Assembly: GCA_024274785.1 (NCBI GenBank)
Contig: JAJSAM010000083.1
Coordinates: 1-40,556 of the forward strand
Source of the DNA: Planctomycetota bacterium
GTDB taxonomy: Bacteria > Planctomycetota > JAJSAM01
Reading direction: 5' to 3'
DNA: 40,556 nucleotides
The position numbers and the translations under genes were made by a program. Numbering within the stretch: the first letter of the stretch is position 1; every line of letters starts with the position of its first letter. The notes beneath the pieces are model-generated. The model saw only the letters and a list, made by a program, of their open reading frames with translations, searched no databases and had not been told where the DNA came from. Positions 22,533-31,336 of this stretch are shown here, piece after piece.

Positions 22533-23876
22533 ATGCCTGAATTTGAAACCGTGCGGGGATCCCGCCAGATCATGGGTCTGGTGATCCTCGGATTGGCCCT
22601 GATATCGGTGGCCTGCGGTGGTGGTTCGAGCGGAGGTGGAGTCACTCTCCCTTCCGGCGGCATCCCGGGCGACACCGGGTTGGTCGTCGGTACCATCGAC
22701 GGCGGTGATGTGTTCACCTACGGGACGCTTCTCCGCGTGCCCGCCGATACTTTGCAGTTGACCATGGACGACCGGACCGACCGGATCCCCGTCAACAGCG
22801 ACGGCACTTTTCGCATCAGAAATGTGACGGATGGGGATCACACCCTGCACATCCGGCACACGGACGGGATCGAGGCGCATCTGGCCTTCCGGATGCTCGA
22901 TGGCCGCAATCTCTCCCTCGGTACGGTGACCGTTGCCGGCGGTGAGCTCGAGGAGTTCACCGGTTTCAACGGCTACCACTTCGGCTTCGTTGACGAGGAC
23001 GGCGACGGCGTCAACGACAACTTCGCCGACGCGGACGGTGACGGTGTCTGCGATCGGGGTTTCGACTATGAGGGCACCACCTACTTCATGCCCTACGGTT
23101 TCATGGATGGCAACCGGGACGGTCGCAACGACTTGTTCCGCGATGCCAACGGCGACGGTGTGAACGACCTGGACGGGAAGCGCTACGGCCAGGGTTTCGG
23201 TTTCGTCGATGAGAACGGTGACGGGATCAACGACAACTTCGTGGATGCCGATGGTAACGGGATCTGCGACCTTTCCTCCATGCCCTACCGTCACCCCTTC
23301 GGTTGGCAGGATGGCGATGAAGACGGTATCAACGACCTCTTCACCGACCAGAACGGCGACGGCGTGAACGACGTGACCGGGGAGACCTACGTCGCGACGC
23401 CCGGCTGGGCCGATTTCGACGGCGATCACCTGAACGACTTCTTCCGTGACGCCAATGGCGACGGCATCAACGACTTCAGTGACATGCCGATGGGCTACGC
23501 TCACGGTTTCGGCTGGGAGGATGAGAACGGCGACGGGATCAACGACAATTACCGTGACGCCGATGGCGACGGGGTCAACGATCTGAATTCCGGCCGTTTC
23601 GGCGGCATGCATTACGGCTACGGCTACCAGGCCCGGGCGGTCGATGACGACGGCGACGGCCTGGACGATGCGACCGGCGACCCTCTCCGCCCCGGTTTCG
23701 GCTGGGTGGACGCCGACCACGATCACATGAACGATTACTTCCGCGACGCCAACGGCGACGGGGTCAACGACCTCAACGGCCACGGTTACCAGGACGGCTA
23801 CATGATGAGCAATCCGGGTGATCCGGACGATACCCCAGGCCACGGCGGTTGGCCCCCGCACGGTCACGGAATGTAG
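22533..23876 (+). CDS. Asp-rich repeat lipoprotein (thrombospondin-3/dockerin-like DxDGDGxND repeats)
   Basis: A 447-residue surface or periplasmic protein. ATG 22533 follows AAAGGAG. The signal peptide ends ISVAC (C28) and is followed by GGGSSGGG, as in lipoproteins. Residues 50-145 are a small beta domain (VVGTIDGGDVFTYG.. DGDHTLHIRHTDG). From about 148 to the end there are seven to eight repeats of about 34 residues, each built as FGWxDxNGDGINDxF followed by xDANGDGVND; loops of this type bind calcium in thrombospondin type 3 and dockerin repeats. The tail PPHGHGM could add a metal site. A strong terminator follows. A fragment of a paralogous gene survives at 11449. Whether it binds Ca or a heavy metal is not known; the upstream sigma-54 element ties it to the metal region. 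Confidence 0.85.
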   Translation: MPEFETVRGSRQIMGLVILGLALISVACGGGSSGGGVTLPSGGIPGDTGLVVGTIDGGDVFTYGTLLRVPADTLQLTMDDRTDRIPVNSDGTFRIRNVTDGDHTLHIRHTDGIEAHLAFRMLDGRNLSLGTVTVAGGELEEFTGFNGYHFGFVDEDGDGVNDNFADADGDGVCDRGFDYEGTTYFMPYGFMDGNRDGRNDLFRDANGDGVNDLDGKRYGQGFGFVDENGDGINDNFVDADGNGICDLSSMPYRHPFGWQDGDEDGINDLFTDQNGDGVNDVTGETYVATPGWADFDGDHLNDFFRDANGDGINDFSDMPMGYAHGFGWEDENGDGINDNYRDADGDGVNDLNSGRFGGMHYGYGYQARAVDDDGDGLDDATGDPLRPGFGWVDADHDHMNDYFRDANGDGVNDLNGHGYQDGYMMSNPGDPDDTPGHGGWPPHGHGM

Positions 23877-23887
23877 TTCGCCAGGCC

Positions 23888-23911
23888 CCTCGACGCGCTC
23901 GCGCGTCGAGG
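23888..23911 (+). other. Hairpin 11 bp after the Asp-repeat stop
   Basis: CCTCGACGCG, loop CTCG, CGCGTCGAGG: a perfect 10-bp stem with a tetraloop, without a T run. Probably protects or folds the 3' end together with the terminator that follows. Confidence 0.45.
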
Positions 23912-23935
23912 TTATCCACCACCTGCGTTTTTCAG

Positions 23936-23985
23936 GACCCCTTCGGCCCCGGTACCCCGGGCGAGTCGGAGGGGTCTTTTCTTTG
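23936..23985 (+). terminator. Rho-independent terminator of the Asp-repeat gene
   Basis: GACCCCTTCGG (23936-23946) pairs with TCGGAGGGGTC (23966-23976) including two wobble pairs, and is followed by TTTTCTTTG. The same arms recur at 11385-11427 after the chimeric pseudogene. Confidence 0.8.
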
Positions 23986-24098
23986 TCGGAGTTGGACGAT
24001 CGGGCTCGTTCCGACCGCGCTGTCGGAGGGCGATCCTCACCTTATCCTGAACCGGGAAGGTCGGGGGCGGGCCGGATCGGCGCCGGCTGGGGATGCTG

Positions 24099-24128
24099 CG
24101 ACCGGGGGAAGGGGAACTCCCCCGGTCG
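24099..24128 (-). terminator. Strong stem-loop after the TPR-like gene
   Basis: CGACCGGGGGA and TCCCCCGGTCG form a perfect 11-bp stem with an 8-nt loop, 26 bp beyond the stop of the minus-strand gene at 24154. No T run on either strand; a convergent transcript ends at 23985. Confidence 0.5.
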
Positions 24129-24153
24129 TGTGGCGTGTTTCGGGGGATGAGCC

Positions 24154-25161
24154 TCAGCGGCCCGGCCGACCCCATCGATCGTTCGCGGTCGCCGCGGCGA
24201 TCGAGGATCGGAGGGCCAGTGCCTTCGGATCGTTCGGGTCGATTGCCAGGGCGAGCCCCATGTAGTGGTTCGCCTTGATCAGATTGCCCTTCACGATGAA
24301 GTTGTGGCCGACATCGACGTACACGGTCAGGAGTCGCGTCTCGATCGCCGAACTCAGTTCCAGGAGGTCCTTTTCCCGGCCGCGGGCCGCCGGCATCTTG
24401 CCGGCCCTGACGGTGACGGCCCGGGCCTGTTCGTAGACCGCGATGGCCGCCAGGAAGGCGTCCTCCGCCTTGCCCAGGCTCCCGGACCGGAACAGTCCGA
24501 CCTGGCGCAGGCGGTCGCCTTCATCGATCTGCTTGCGAACGGATTTCAAGCCGTCCTCGAAGCTCTCCGCCGCCGCTTCGGCTCGGACCCTCTCTCTCGC
24601 CATCCTGCGCTCTTTGTCGATGCGCCCGGAGAGCACTTTCACCTGTTCCCTGGCGGTGGAAGCGGAAGGGCACCGGGGATTGTTCTTCAGGATGTCCCTG
24701 AGGTAGCTTCGGGCCTCGACCAGTTCTCCGGCGCTGACCAGCTTCTGCGCGCGGGAGAGCTTGTCCGCGCCGCAGCGGCTGGATGCGTCGTCGAGCTTCT
24801 TCTGAAGCTCCGCCGTGACCGCTTCGCCGGAGATCTTCACCGCAAGTGCGTACTCATCCATGGCGAAAGCCAGCAGGTTCCGCTCGTTCGCCCAGTCACC
24901 GAGCTTCTCGTGATCCGCGGCGGAATCCCCGCTCAAACGGGCACGTTTGAGTTCAAACAGGCTGTAGTCGGATACACGGGAGAGCGGCACTTCCACCTTT
25001 GAGCCTTCGACCCCCTCGATGGTCATCGTCAGGGTCTTTTCGGACAAATCGAGGACGCGGCCCTCCAGGCTGCCGCCTCCCTTCAGGTACACCGTCTCGG
25101 CCATGGCCACGCCGACCAGGATCAGGAGCAAGGCCGGCACGATTGCAATCGTCCACTTCAT
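24154..25161 (-). CDS. Exported helical-repeat (TPR-like) protein, paralogue 1
   Basis: A 335-residue exported protein. ATG 25161 (MKWTIAIVPALLLILVG) follows AAGGAG by 8 nt; signal peptide ends AMA-E. Residues 22-70 form a small beta domain, VYLKGGGSLEGRVLDLSEK and a DYSLFELKRARL stretch, as in many planctomycete-type exported proteins. The remainder is helical with TPR-like pairs, ending FIVKGNLIKANHYMGLALAI and DPNDPKALALRSS. Two Cys (SSRCGADKL, NPRCPS) are kept in the paralogue. It is the same length as, and highly similar to, the protein encoded at 33778-34785, including a run of about 77 identical bases near the 3' ends. It lies 391 bp after the last gene of the RND operon. Its -24/-12 element has lost the -12 GC. 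Function unknown; probably a protein-interaction scaffold. Confidence 0.8.
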   Translation of the reverse strand: MKWTIAIVPALLLILVGVAMAETVYLKGGGSLEGRVLDLSEKTLTMTIEGVEGSKVEVPLSRVSDYSLFELKRARLSGDSAADHEKLGDWANERNLLAFAMDEYALAVKISGEAVTAELQKKLDDASSRCGADKLSRAQKLVSAGELVEARSYLRDILKNNPRCPSASTAREQVKVLSGRIDKERRMARERVRAEAAAESFEDGLKSVRKQIDEGDRLRQVGLFRSGSLGKAEDAFLAAIAVYEQARAVTVRAGKMPAARGREKDLLELSSAIETRLLTVYVDVGHNFIVKGNLIKANHYMGLALAIDPNDPKALALRSSIAAATANDRWGRPGR

Positions 25162-25552
25162 GATTGTTCTCCTTCTGTCCGCTTCCTTTGGGCCCGACCG
25201 GGACCAAAGACACTTGAGGTGCCAGCATAGCGATCCCGGGAGTTTCGGTGCCACTGAATCTGGTGAATGAGTGACTGAGTCCGGAGGCGCTGGCTCAACT
25301 CGAATGGTGGCAAGGCTGCCCGCTTTGCGGGCCAGCCCGAGGGAGGATGGTCCCAGCGCGCCTCTGGCCCCGCGCCACTTCGCTCTCCAGCGGGCCGGTG
25401 CAGACGACGACGGTTATTCCGCAGAGCCTTGCGGTCGGGTTGCACACTCCTCGTATCACCGGCGAGGTAAGCGGGGCGGCGCTTGAATCCGCCGCCCGCT
25501 TCTCCCCGCATTCGCAACACGAAACCAACGTCAAACCAACGTCCGGATCAGG
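25162..25552. other. Intergenic region, about 390 bp
   Basis: No gene. It holds the degenerate sigma-54-like element of the downstream gene (25210-25225), a hairpin GGCTGCCCGC/GCGGGCCAGCC (25314-25336), a larger hairpin AGCGGGGCGGCG/CCGCCGCCCGCT near 25470-25500 that may end the RND operon transcript, and two tandem copies of AAACCAACGTC (25522-25543). Confidence 0.45.
25210..25225 (-). promoter_or_regulatory. Degenerate sigma-54 element upstream of TPR paralogue 1
   Basis: Minus-strand TGGCACC-TCAA-GTGTC aligns with the intact TGGCACC-CCGA-TTGCT of paralogue 2 (34832-34848). The -24 box is the same, but the essential -12 GC has become GT. Confidence 0.4.
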
Positions 25553-26335
25553 CTACTCCGGATCCATGAAGAGCCCGGGTAGAGATCGTTTGTTGGCGGC
25601 GTAGATATCGAGCCAGATGTTTGCGTTCGATTCCCTTCTGGACGTCAGCATGTTCAGCGAACTCACGAGAGGCCGGCCGAGGTCGCTCCAGCGCTTGCGC
25701 GTCGCGGGGCTCACCCTCTTTCCCGGAGCCCGGGAGGGCTTCAGGAGCTTGAGGAACGACAGGATCTCCTCGAGCACGAGCACCCGTCTCTTCGAGTCGC
25801 CGTAGTACCCAAGGGCGATGATGGCCTTCTTCGATACATTGATGTCCTTCGACTTCCTCATCAGGTCGAAGAGTTGCGGGATTGCCGGATCCTGCCCCAA
25901 CTTGCCAAGGCTCTCGATCGCCTGGAGCCTCACGGGGTCGACCGTCTCCTCCCGGGGTGATGGCAGCAGTTTTCGAACGTGCTTGAAAGCGCCCTTCCGG
26001 TCGTTGAGTTCGAGCAGGCTGTCCATCGCCTGCGTCCTGACCCCCGCGAGATCGTCGTTCCGCATGACCTTGCACATCCCCTCCTGCAGCTTCGCCCGCC
26101 ACGACTTCGTCGTCAGCGTGTTGTGAAGGGACACGGCCTGCCTCAACAGAGGCTCCCCATCGGTCGTTTCGTACTCGCCGTGGAAGTCCTTCAGATTTCC
26201 GAGGAGGGCTTTCGCCTCCGTGATCCTGGTCTTCTCGGCGTCATCGACCGCCCATGCGACTTCCACCACGCCCGAAGGGCCGGCCAGGGATATGACTGCT
26301 GCAAGACCAGTCCAGAAAATGATCTTTCCGACCAT
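25553..26335 (-). CDS. Exported HEAT-repeat protein at the end of the RND operon
   Basis: A 260-residue exported protein. ATG 26335 follows AAGGAGG by 9 nt. Signal peptide to about residue 29 (ending AWA). The body is helical with HEAT-like pairs: GVRTQAMDSLLELND, PVRLQAIESLGKLGQDPAIPQLFDLM and NVSKKAIIALGYYGD. A basic C-terminal segment (RVSPATRKRW) and SNANIWLDIYAANKR follow. It is 33 bp after the PII-like gene in the same direction and so belongs to the Cus-like operon as its last member. HEAT repeats imply a binding role; neither metal-ligand clusters nor enzyme motifs are visible. It shares fold type but not obvious close identity with the HEAT protein at 13768. Confidence 0.78.
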   Translation of the reverse strand: MVGKIIFWTGLAAVISLAGPSGVVEVAWAVDDAEKTRITEAKALLGNLKDFHGEYETTDGEPLLRQAVSLHNTLTTKSWRAKLQEGMCKVMRNDDLAGVRTQAMDSLLELNDRKGAFKHVRKLLPSPREETVDPVRLQAIESLGKLGQDPAIPQLFDLMRKSKDINVSKKAIIALGYYGDSKRRVLVLEEILSFLKLLKPSRAPGKRVSPATRKRWSDLGRPLVSSLNMLTSRRESNANIWLDIYAANKRSLPGLFMDPE

Positions 26336-26368
26336 CTCTAAAACCTCCTTTTCAGGGTGAGGGCCTGA

Positions 26369-26710
26369 TCAGACCGCGCCCTCGCCTCGTTCTCCGGTGC
26401 TGATTCGCACGGCATCCTCAACGGAGCAGACGAAGATCTTCCCGTCCCCCCGAAGCCCCGTGTGGGCGGCGCTTTCAATCGCGGAAACGACCTGTCCCGC
26501 GAGCGCATCGGAACAGAAGGCTTCGACTTTCAGGTGGGGCACATAGTCGAACCCTTCGTGATGGACCATCTCCTTCGCACCGTCCCCCTTTCCGCGGCCG
26601 AAACCACGGACATTCAGAACAGACAACCCGTGTAACCCGGGTACCTTGTGCATGACCCGGGTGACGTCCGCGAGCTTGTGGGGTTTGATGTACGCCTCGA
26701 TCTTTTTCAT
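26369..26710 (-). CDS. PII-like signalling protein in a metal-efflux operon (PII-NG type)
   Basis: A 113-residue trimer-forming signalling protein of the GlnB fold. ATG 26710 follows GGAG. MKKIEAYIKPHKL and the following helix match the PII N-terminus; the B-loop TGLRGDGKIFV (84-94) that binds nucleotide phosphates is intact, as is the RISTGERGEGAV C-terminus. The T-loop (about 37-56) is divergent: the uridylylated Tyr51 of GlnB is His51, next to His50, in KEMVHHEGF. PII-like proteins lacking the canonical T-loop and encoded beside CusA/CzcA-type pumps are known as a separate group (PII-NG). It starts 12 bp after the RND stop, so it is co-transcribed with the pump. A role in coupling pump activity to nucleotide or metal state is inferred, not shown. 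Confidence 0.88.
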   Translation of the reverse strand: MKKIEAYIKPHKLADVTRVMHKVPGLHGLSVLNVRGFGRGKGDGAKEMVHHEGFDYVPHLKVEAFCSDALAGQVVSAIESAAHTGLRGDGKIFVCSVEDAVRISTGERGEGAV

Positions 26711-26722
26711 CTCATTCTCCAG

Positions 26723-29700
26723 TTAATGCGCGATTGCCGAAGCCTCACGCTCGGGCGCGACGGCAAAGTAGCGGTAGAGCGCGGGAATCACGAGCAGGGT
26801 GAGCACCGTCGAGGTCACGAGGCCCCCGACGACAACGGTTGCAAGGGGGCGCTGGACCTCACTTCCGGTTCCCGTTGCCAGGAGTAGTGGAATGAGTCCG
26901 AGGGCCGTCGTTGCCGCGGTCATGAGGACCGGGCGCAGACGCATCCTGGCCCCCTGAACGGAGGCTTCGTCCAGGGGCACGCCGTCTCGCACGAGTTGGT
27001 TCAGGTAGGTCACCAGGACCATCCCGTTTTCCAGGGCGATACCGAAGAGGGCGATGAAACCAACGGAGGCCGGCACCGAGAGGTTCTGCCCGGATACCCA
27101 AAGCCCCAGAATGCCGCCCACCAGAGCGAGGGGAATGTTCGCGAGGATGAGCAGGGAGTTCTTCAGCGAATTGAAACTCGAGAACAGCAGGACAAAGATC
27201 ACGACCAGGGTGATGGGCACGACGACCGCGAGGCGTTTGTTGGCCTCCTGCTGCAATCGGAACTGCCCTCCCCAGGTCGCGAGGTATCCCGGCGGCAGAT
27301 CGACGTTTTTCTCGATCTCCCGCTGCGCTTCTTCCACGAAGGATCCGATGTCGCGCCCCGACACATTGCATTGAATGGCGATGAATCTCTGGTTGTCTTC
27401 TCGGGTGATCTGACGGGGGCCCACGACCTCTTCGATCGCCGCCAGCTGGACCAGGGGGATGTTCATTCCCGATGGAGTTCTGACGAGGATCTCTTCGATC
27501 GAAGCCACGTCGTTTCGAGCGTTTTCCGGGTAGCGAACGAGGATTTCAAAGCGTCGGATACCCTCGAAGATCTCACCGGCGATCCTTCCCCCGACCGCCG
27601 CCGAGATGACCGCCTGCACGTCGGCCACATTCAGGCCATAGCGGGCGATCGCCTCCCGGTTGATGCGAATGAGAAGCTGGGGAGTTCCGGTAACCTGGTC
27701 CACCTGCACATCTTCCGCGCCGGCCACGCTGCCGACCACCGCGGCAACCTCATTGGCTTTCTCGATCAACACGTCGAGATCGTCGCCGAAGAGTTTGACG
27801 GCGAGCTCCGCGCGAACACCCTCCAGCAGCTCGTCCACCGTCATTTCGATCGGCTGCGTGAAGTTCGTGAGCACTCCTGGAATCTCGCCGAGAGCATCTC
27901 GCAACTGCTCCTGCATCCACTCCTGATCCTGGGGCTTGCGCCAATCGTCCCGGTCCGTGAGCAGGATGTACATCTCGGCGCTGTTGACGGGGTCGGTGTG
28001 CGCCCCGACTTCACCACGTCCGATCCGGGAAACGACCCTGGTGACTTCCGGAACGGCGCGCAGGCGCTTCTCCGCGAGAAGTGTCGTGCGAGTGCTTTCG
28101 GTGAGTGAGATCGAGGGCGCCATGGTCAACCGCAGGACGATTGTGCCCTCGTTCAGTGTGGGCGTGAACTCGGACCCCAGCATGGGGAATACGATTCCTC
28201 CGACCAGGAGCAGGAAGACCGACAGCCCCACCGCCAGAATCCGCCGGCTGACGAAGAGCCTGAGCAAAGGCACATAGGCCTTCTGGATCATCCGGATGAG
28301 CAGGTTCTCCTTCGGGCGTTCGTCCTCGTTTCCCGGGAGCTTCCGCTTCATCAGGAAGTACGCCAGGGCCGGTGCGAGCAATACCGCAAAAACCAGCGAT
28401 CCGAACATGGCCATCGCCACCGTGTTGGCGAGTGGGCGGAAGGTCTTGCCTTCCACGCCGCTCAGGGTGAACAGGGGCAGGAAGACGATGACGATGATGG
28501 CGATCGCGAAGACGATCGGCCGGCCGACTTCCGCGCAGGCCCGGAAGATGATCGCGAGTTTCGATTCTCCCGGCGGATCCCCCTTGAGACGCCGATCGAT
28601 GTTCTCCACGATGACGATGGTGCCATCCACCATCATTCCGATGGCGATCGCCAGTCCGCCGAAAGACATGAGGTTGGCCGAGATGCCGAACACTCCCATG
28701 CCCACGATGGCAAAGAGCGCGGAGAACGGTATCGCCACCGCGACGACGATGCTCGGTCGGACCGCCCCCATGAACAGGAACAGGACGACGACCACCAATC
28801 CGATGCCGATGAGCAGGGCATCCCGTACCGTGCTGACGCTCGCCTGCACGAGGGACTTCTGCTCGTAGTAGGGCACGATTTCGACGCCGTCGGGGAGGAT
28901 GTTGTTGATCTCCTCGAGTTTGCGCTCCACGCTGGCGATGACGGTCGAGGAGTTCGTCCCGAAGAGTTTGACGACCATGCCGGCGACGACTTCACCTTCG
29001 CCGTTCATGGTCTGAACGCCCCGGCGTATGGCGCCGCCCTCCCGCACGTCCGCCAGTTGCCGGAGGTAGACGGGGCGGCCGTCCTCCGTTTTCACCACGA
29101 TGTTCTCGATATCGCCGATTCCGGTGGCCAGCCCCACGGACCGAACGACGTACTCCTCGGCGTCCTTCTCGATGAACTGCGCGCCGACGTTCAGGTTGTT
29201 GGCCTCGATCGTCTCAATAAACTCCGGCAGGGACAGGTCGAAGCGAAGAAGCGCATCGGGTCGCACGACGACGTGGAATTGCTTCTCGAGTCCACCGATG
29301 CCGAGCACCTCGGTGACTCCGGGCACGGTTTGCAGATGGAACTTCACAATCCAGTCCTGGATGGTTCTCAACTGCGTGATGGAATAGGTGCCCGTCGTGT
29401 CCTGGAGGAAGTAGAAGAGAACCAGTCCCATTCCCGTGGAAATCGGACCCATCGCGGGATCGCCGAATCCTTCGGGTATCTCTTCCCGGGCCTCCTGCAG
29501 CCTTTCGTTCACCAGTTGGCGGGCGAAGTACACATCCACACCGTCCTTGAAGTAGACGTTGACCACGGAGAGCCCGAAGTTCGAGACGGACCGGATCTTC
29601 TGGACTCCGGGAAGCCCGGTCATGGAAGCCTCCACCGGGTAGGTTACGTACTTTTCGACTTCCTCCGGTGCAAGGCCTTCCGTGACTGTGAATACCTGGA

Positions 29701-29839
29701 CGAGGTTTGGAGATACATCGGGGAAAGCGTCCACCGGGAGCTTTCCGTAGCTGTAGACGCCGGCTGCCATGACCATTACTCCAACGAAGAGTACGAGCAT
29801 GCGGGCGTTCAGCGTGGCGCGGATCAATCGTTCAATCAT
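26723..29839 (-). CDS. cusA: Heavy-metal efflux RND transporter (CusA/CzcA family)
   Basis: A 1038-residue inner-membrane proton-driven pump of normal family length, with 12 predicted transmembrane helices and two large periplasmic loops. The N-terminal PVDAFPDVSPNLVQV and VEKYVTYPVEASMTGLPGV blocks are typical of the heavy-metal (HME) branch. The proton-relay helix reads AIGMMVDGTIVIVEN (A399-N413), with D405 and E412 at the same numbers as in E. coli CusA. In the published HME signatures AIG-x3-DAA-x3-VEN marks the Cu/Ag type and DFG-x3-DGA-x3-VEN the Co/Zn/Cd type; here the first half is CusA-like and the DG is CzcA-like. Cu(I)/Ag(I) is favoured by context. It lies 9 bp after the adaptor gene. 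The gene symbol reflects the family, not a tested substrate. Confidence 0.92.
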   Translation of the reverse strand: MIERLIRATLNARMLVLFVGVMVMAAGVYSYGKLPVDAFPDVSPNLVQVFTVTEGLAPEEVEKYVTYPVEASMTGLPGVQKIRSVSNFGLSVVNVYFKDGVDVYFARQLVNERLQEAREEIPEGFGDPAMGPISTGMGLVLFYFLQDTTGTYSITQLRTIQDWIVKFHLQTVPGVTEVLGIGGLEKQFHVVVRPDALLRFDLSLPEFIETIEANNLNVGAQFIEKDAEEYVVRSVGLATGIGDIENIVVKTEDGRPVYLRQLADVREGGAIRRGVQTMNGEGEVVAGMVVKLFGTNSSTVIASVERKLEEINNILPDGVEIVPYYEQKSLVQASVSTVRDALLIGIGLVVVVLFLFMGAVRPSIVVAVAIPFSALFAIVGMGVFGISANLMSFGGLAIAIGMMVDGTIVIVENIDRRLKGDPPGESKLAIIFRACAEVGRPIVFAIAIIVIVFLPLFTLSGVEGKTFRPLANTVAMAMFGSLVFAVLLAPALAYFLMKRKLPGNEDERPKENLLIRMIQKAYVPLLRLFVSRRILAVGLSVFLLLVGGIVFPMLGSEFTPTLNEGTIVLRLTMAPSISLTESTRTTLLAEKRLRAVPEVTRVVSRIGRGEVGAHTDPVNSAEMYILLTDRDDWRKPQDQEWMQEQLRDALGEIPGVLTNFTQPIEMTVDELLEGVRAELAVKLFGDDLDVLIEKANEVAAVVGSVAGAEDVQVDQVTGTPQLLIRINREAIARYGLNVADVQAVISAAVGGRIAGEIFEGIRRFEILVRYPENARNDVASIEEILVRTPSGMNIPLVQLAAIEEVVGPRQITREDNQRFIAIQCNVSGRDIGSFVEEAQREIEKNVDLPPGYLATWGGQFRLQQEANKRLAVVVPITLVVIFVLLFSSFNSLKNSLLILANIPLALVGGILGLWVSGQNLSVPASVGFIALFGIALENGMVLVTYLNQLVRDGVPLDEASVQGARMRLRPVLMTAATTALGLIPLLLATGTGSEVQRPLATVVVGGLVTSTVLTLLVIPALYRYFAVAPEREASAIAH

Positions 29840-29848
29840 CGCATGCTC

Positions 29849-31336
29849 CTAGTGGCCGTGGCCTTTGCCGAAACTGCTTTTCTGGGTCTCTGCCTTGAGG
29901 ACGAAGGCGCCCTTCGACACGTAGCGATCGCCGGCACGGAGTCCCGACTTGATCTCCAGGTTGGTGTTGTTCCGGCGTCCGATCTCGACCTCACGAAGCT
30001 CGAAGCCTTCCTTCGTTTCCACGAAGACGACGGACTCTCCCGAGATGGTCTGAATGGCGGCCTTGGTCACGACGATGGCCGCGCTCACCCTTTCGTACTC
30101 GAGTGATGCCGTGACGAACATCCCGGGTCGCCAGGCCCGGTCCTTGTTGGCGAGAACGACCCTGGCGGTCGCGGCGCGGGTGGCCTCGTCCACAAGAGGG
30201 CTGAGGAAGGTGATCGTTGACCTGATTTCGTCATCGGGGCCCGACCGTACATGCACGGTCTGCCCCGGCGCGACCAGGCTGAGGTCTTTCTGGTAGATGG
30301 TGAGATCCACCCAGACCTCCGAGAGGTCCGCCACTGTGAATGCGGTTTCAGAGGTCTCGAGCATCTCTCCGAGAGTGATGTGCTTCTCGACGACCCTCCC
30401 TGCGAAGGGGGCGCGAAGTCCGTACCAGGCCAGCTTCGCGTGGCCGCTTGTCCCCATGGCGATGGCATCCAGGTCGTCGGAATTCATCCCCAGCACGTGC
30501 AGGTAGCGGTCCGCGGATTGAACTTCGAATTCGGCGAGCTGCTTGTCCCGGCGTGCGGCAAGCAGGTCTCTGCGGAGCGCGAAGTGAATGCTGTCGCGGG
30601 TCGCGACATACTCGGCCTCGGCTTTTTTCAGCCCGGTTTCGGCGGCCAGGTAGTCGCTCTCACTCGAGATCTTCCGATCGAAGAGCCTCTTTTCCCGATC
30701 CCACGTCGACTTCGACAAGACCAGCTCGGAGTATGCACTGACGAGCATCTTGCGGTTCTCACCCATCTCCGCACCTTCGAATTTGCGCAGCTCTTCGAAG
30801 GTGGGAGTGGTGTCGAGGAGCTCGAGCATCGCGGTTGTATTGCGATTGATCTTCTCCATTCGAGTGAGGTCGGTGTCCGCGAGTTCCAACTGCTGTCGGG
30901 AAGCCAGGAATGCGACCTTCGCGTTGCCCAGTTCGGCGCTCTCGAGCATCGCGAGAGCCTCCCCCTCCTTCACCAGGTCGCCGACTGTTCTGGTGACTTC
31001 GCGCACGATGCCGGGGGTCCGCGGCACGATGTGGGCGACACGGTCCTCATTCAGGCGCACTTCTCCGCTCAACTCGAGGTGGAGAACCAACTCCCCCGGC
31101 CCCGCGGTCTTCACTTCGACCCCGAGTTCCACCATCTTCTGTCGATCCAGCTTGACGGCGGCGTGCTCGTCATGTTCTCCCTCGCCACCCTCCTCCTGGT
31201 GATCATCCTCCGCATGTTGATCGGAAGCGCGGTCATCCGTACCGCCGCCGCAGCCGATCACCATCGCCGCGGACAGGATCAGCAGACCCAATACCATCGG
31301 GCTGTACTCGAGAAGTTTCTTCATCAATGGCTTCAT
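29849..31336 (-). CDS. cusB: Periplasmic adaptor (membrane fusion protein) of the RND pump
   Basis: A 495-residue adaptor linking the RND pump to the outer-membrane channel. ATG 31336 overlaps the upstream OMF stop (ATGA). A hydrophobic segment ends VIGC (C29), a good lipobox, followed by a His/Asp/Glu-rich stretch (about residues 35-58) likely to bind metal. Next come the lipoyl/barrel-sandwich half (GIVREVTRTVGDLVKEGEAL), a long alpha-hairpin (about 150-285), the second lipoyl half (LRAPFAGRVVEKHITLGEML), the beta-barrel (VWVDLTIYQKDLSLVAPGQ) and a membrane-proximal domain. The C-terminus is Lys/His-rich (GKGHGH). There is no CPMHP module here; those are on the separate secreted protein at 20163. 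CzcB would be an equally fair name. Confidence 0.9.
   Translation of the reverse strand: MKPLMKKLLEYSPMVLGLLILSAAMVIGCGGGTDDRASDQHAEDDHQEEGGEGEHDEHAAVKLDRQKMVELGVEVKTAGPGELVLHLELSGEVRLNEDRVAHIVPRTPGIVREVTRTVGDLVKEGEALAMLESAELGNAKVAFLASRQQLELADTDLTRMEKINRNTTAMLELLDTTPTFEELRKFEGAEMGENRKMLVSAYSELVLSKSTWDREKRLFDRKISSESDYLAAETGLKKAEAEYVATRDSIHFALRRDLLAARRDKQLAEFEVQSADRYLHVLGMNSDDLDAIAMGTSGHAKLAWYGLRAPFAGRVVEKHITLGEMLETSETAFTVADLSEVWVDLTIYQKDLSLVAPGQTVHVRSGPDDEIRSTITFLSPLVDEATRAATARVVLANKDRAWRPGMFVTASLEYERVSAAIVVTKAAIQTISGESVVFVETKEGFELREVEIGRRNNTNLEIKSGLRAGDRYVSKGAFVLKAETQKSSFGKGHGH

Noticed and set aside
22250..22540. 96-codon plus-strand frame before the Asp-repeat gene
   Set aside because: Overlaps the sigma-54 element and the start of the next gene, with no ribosome site or domain.
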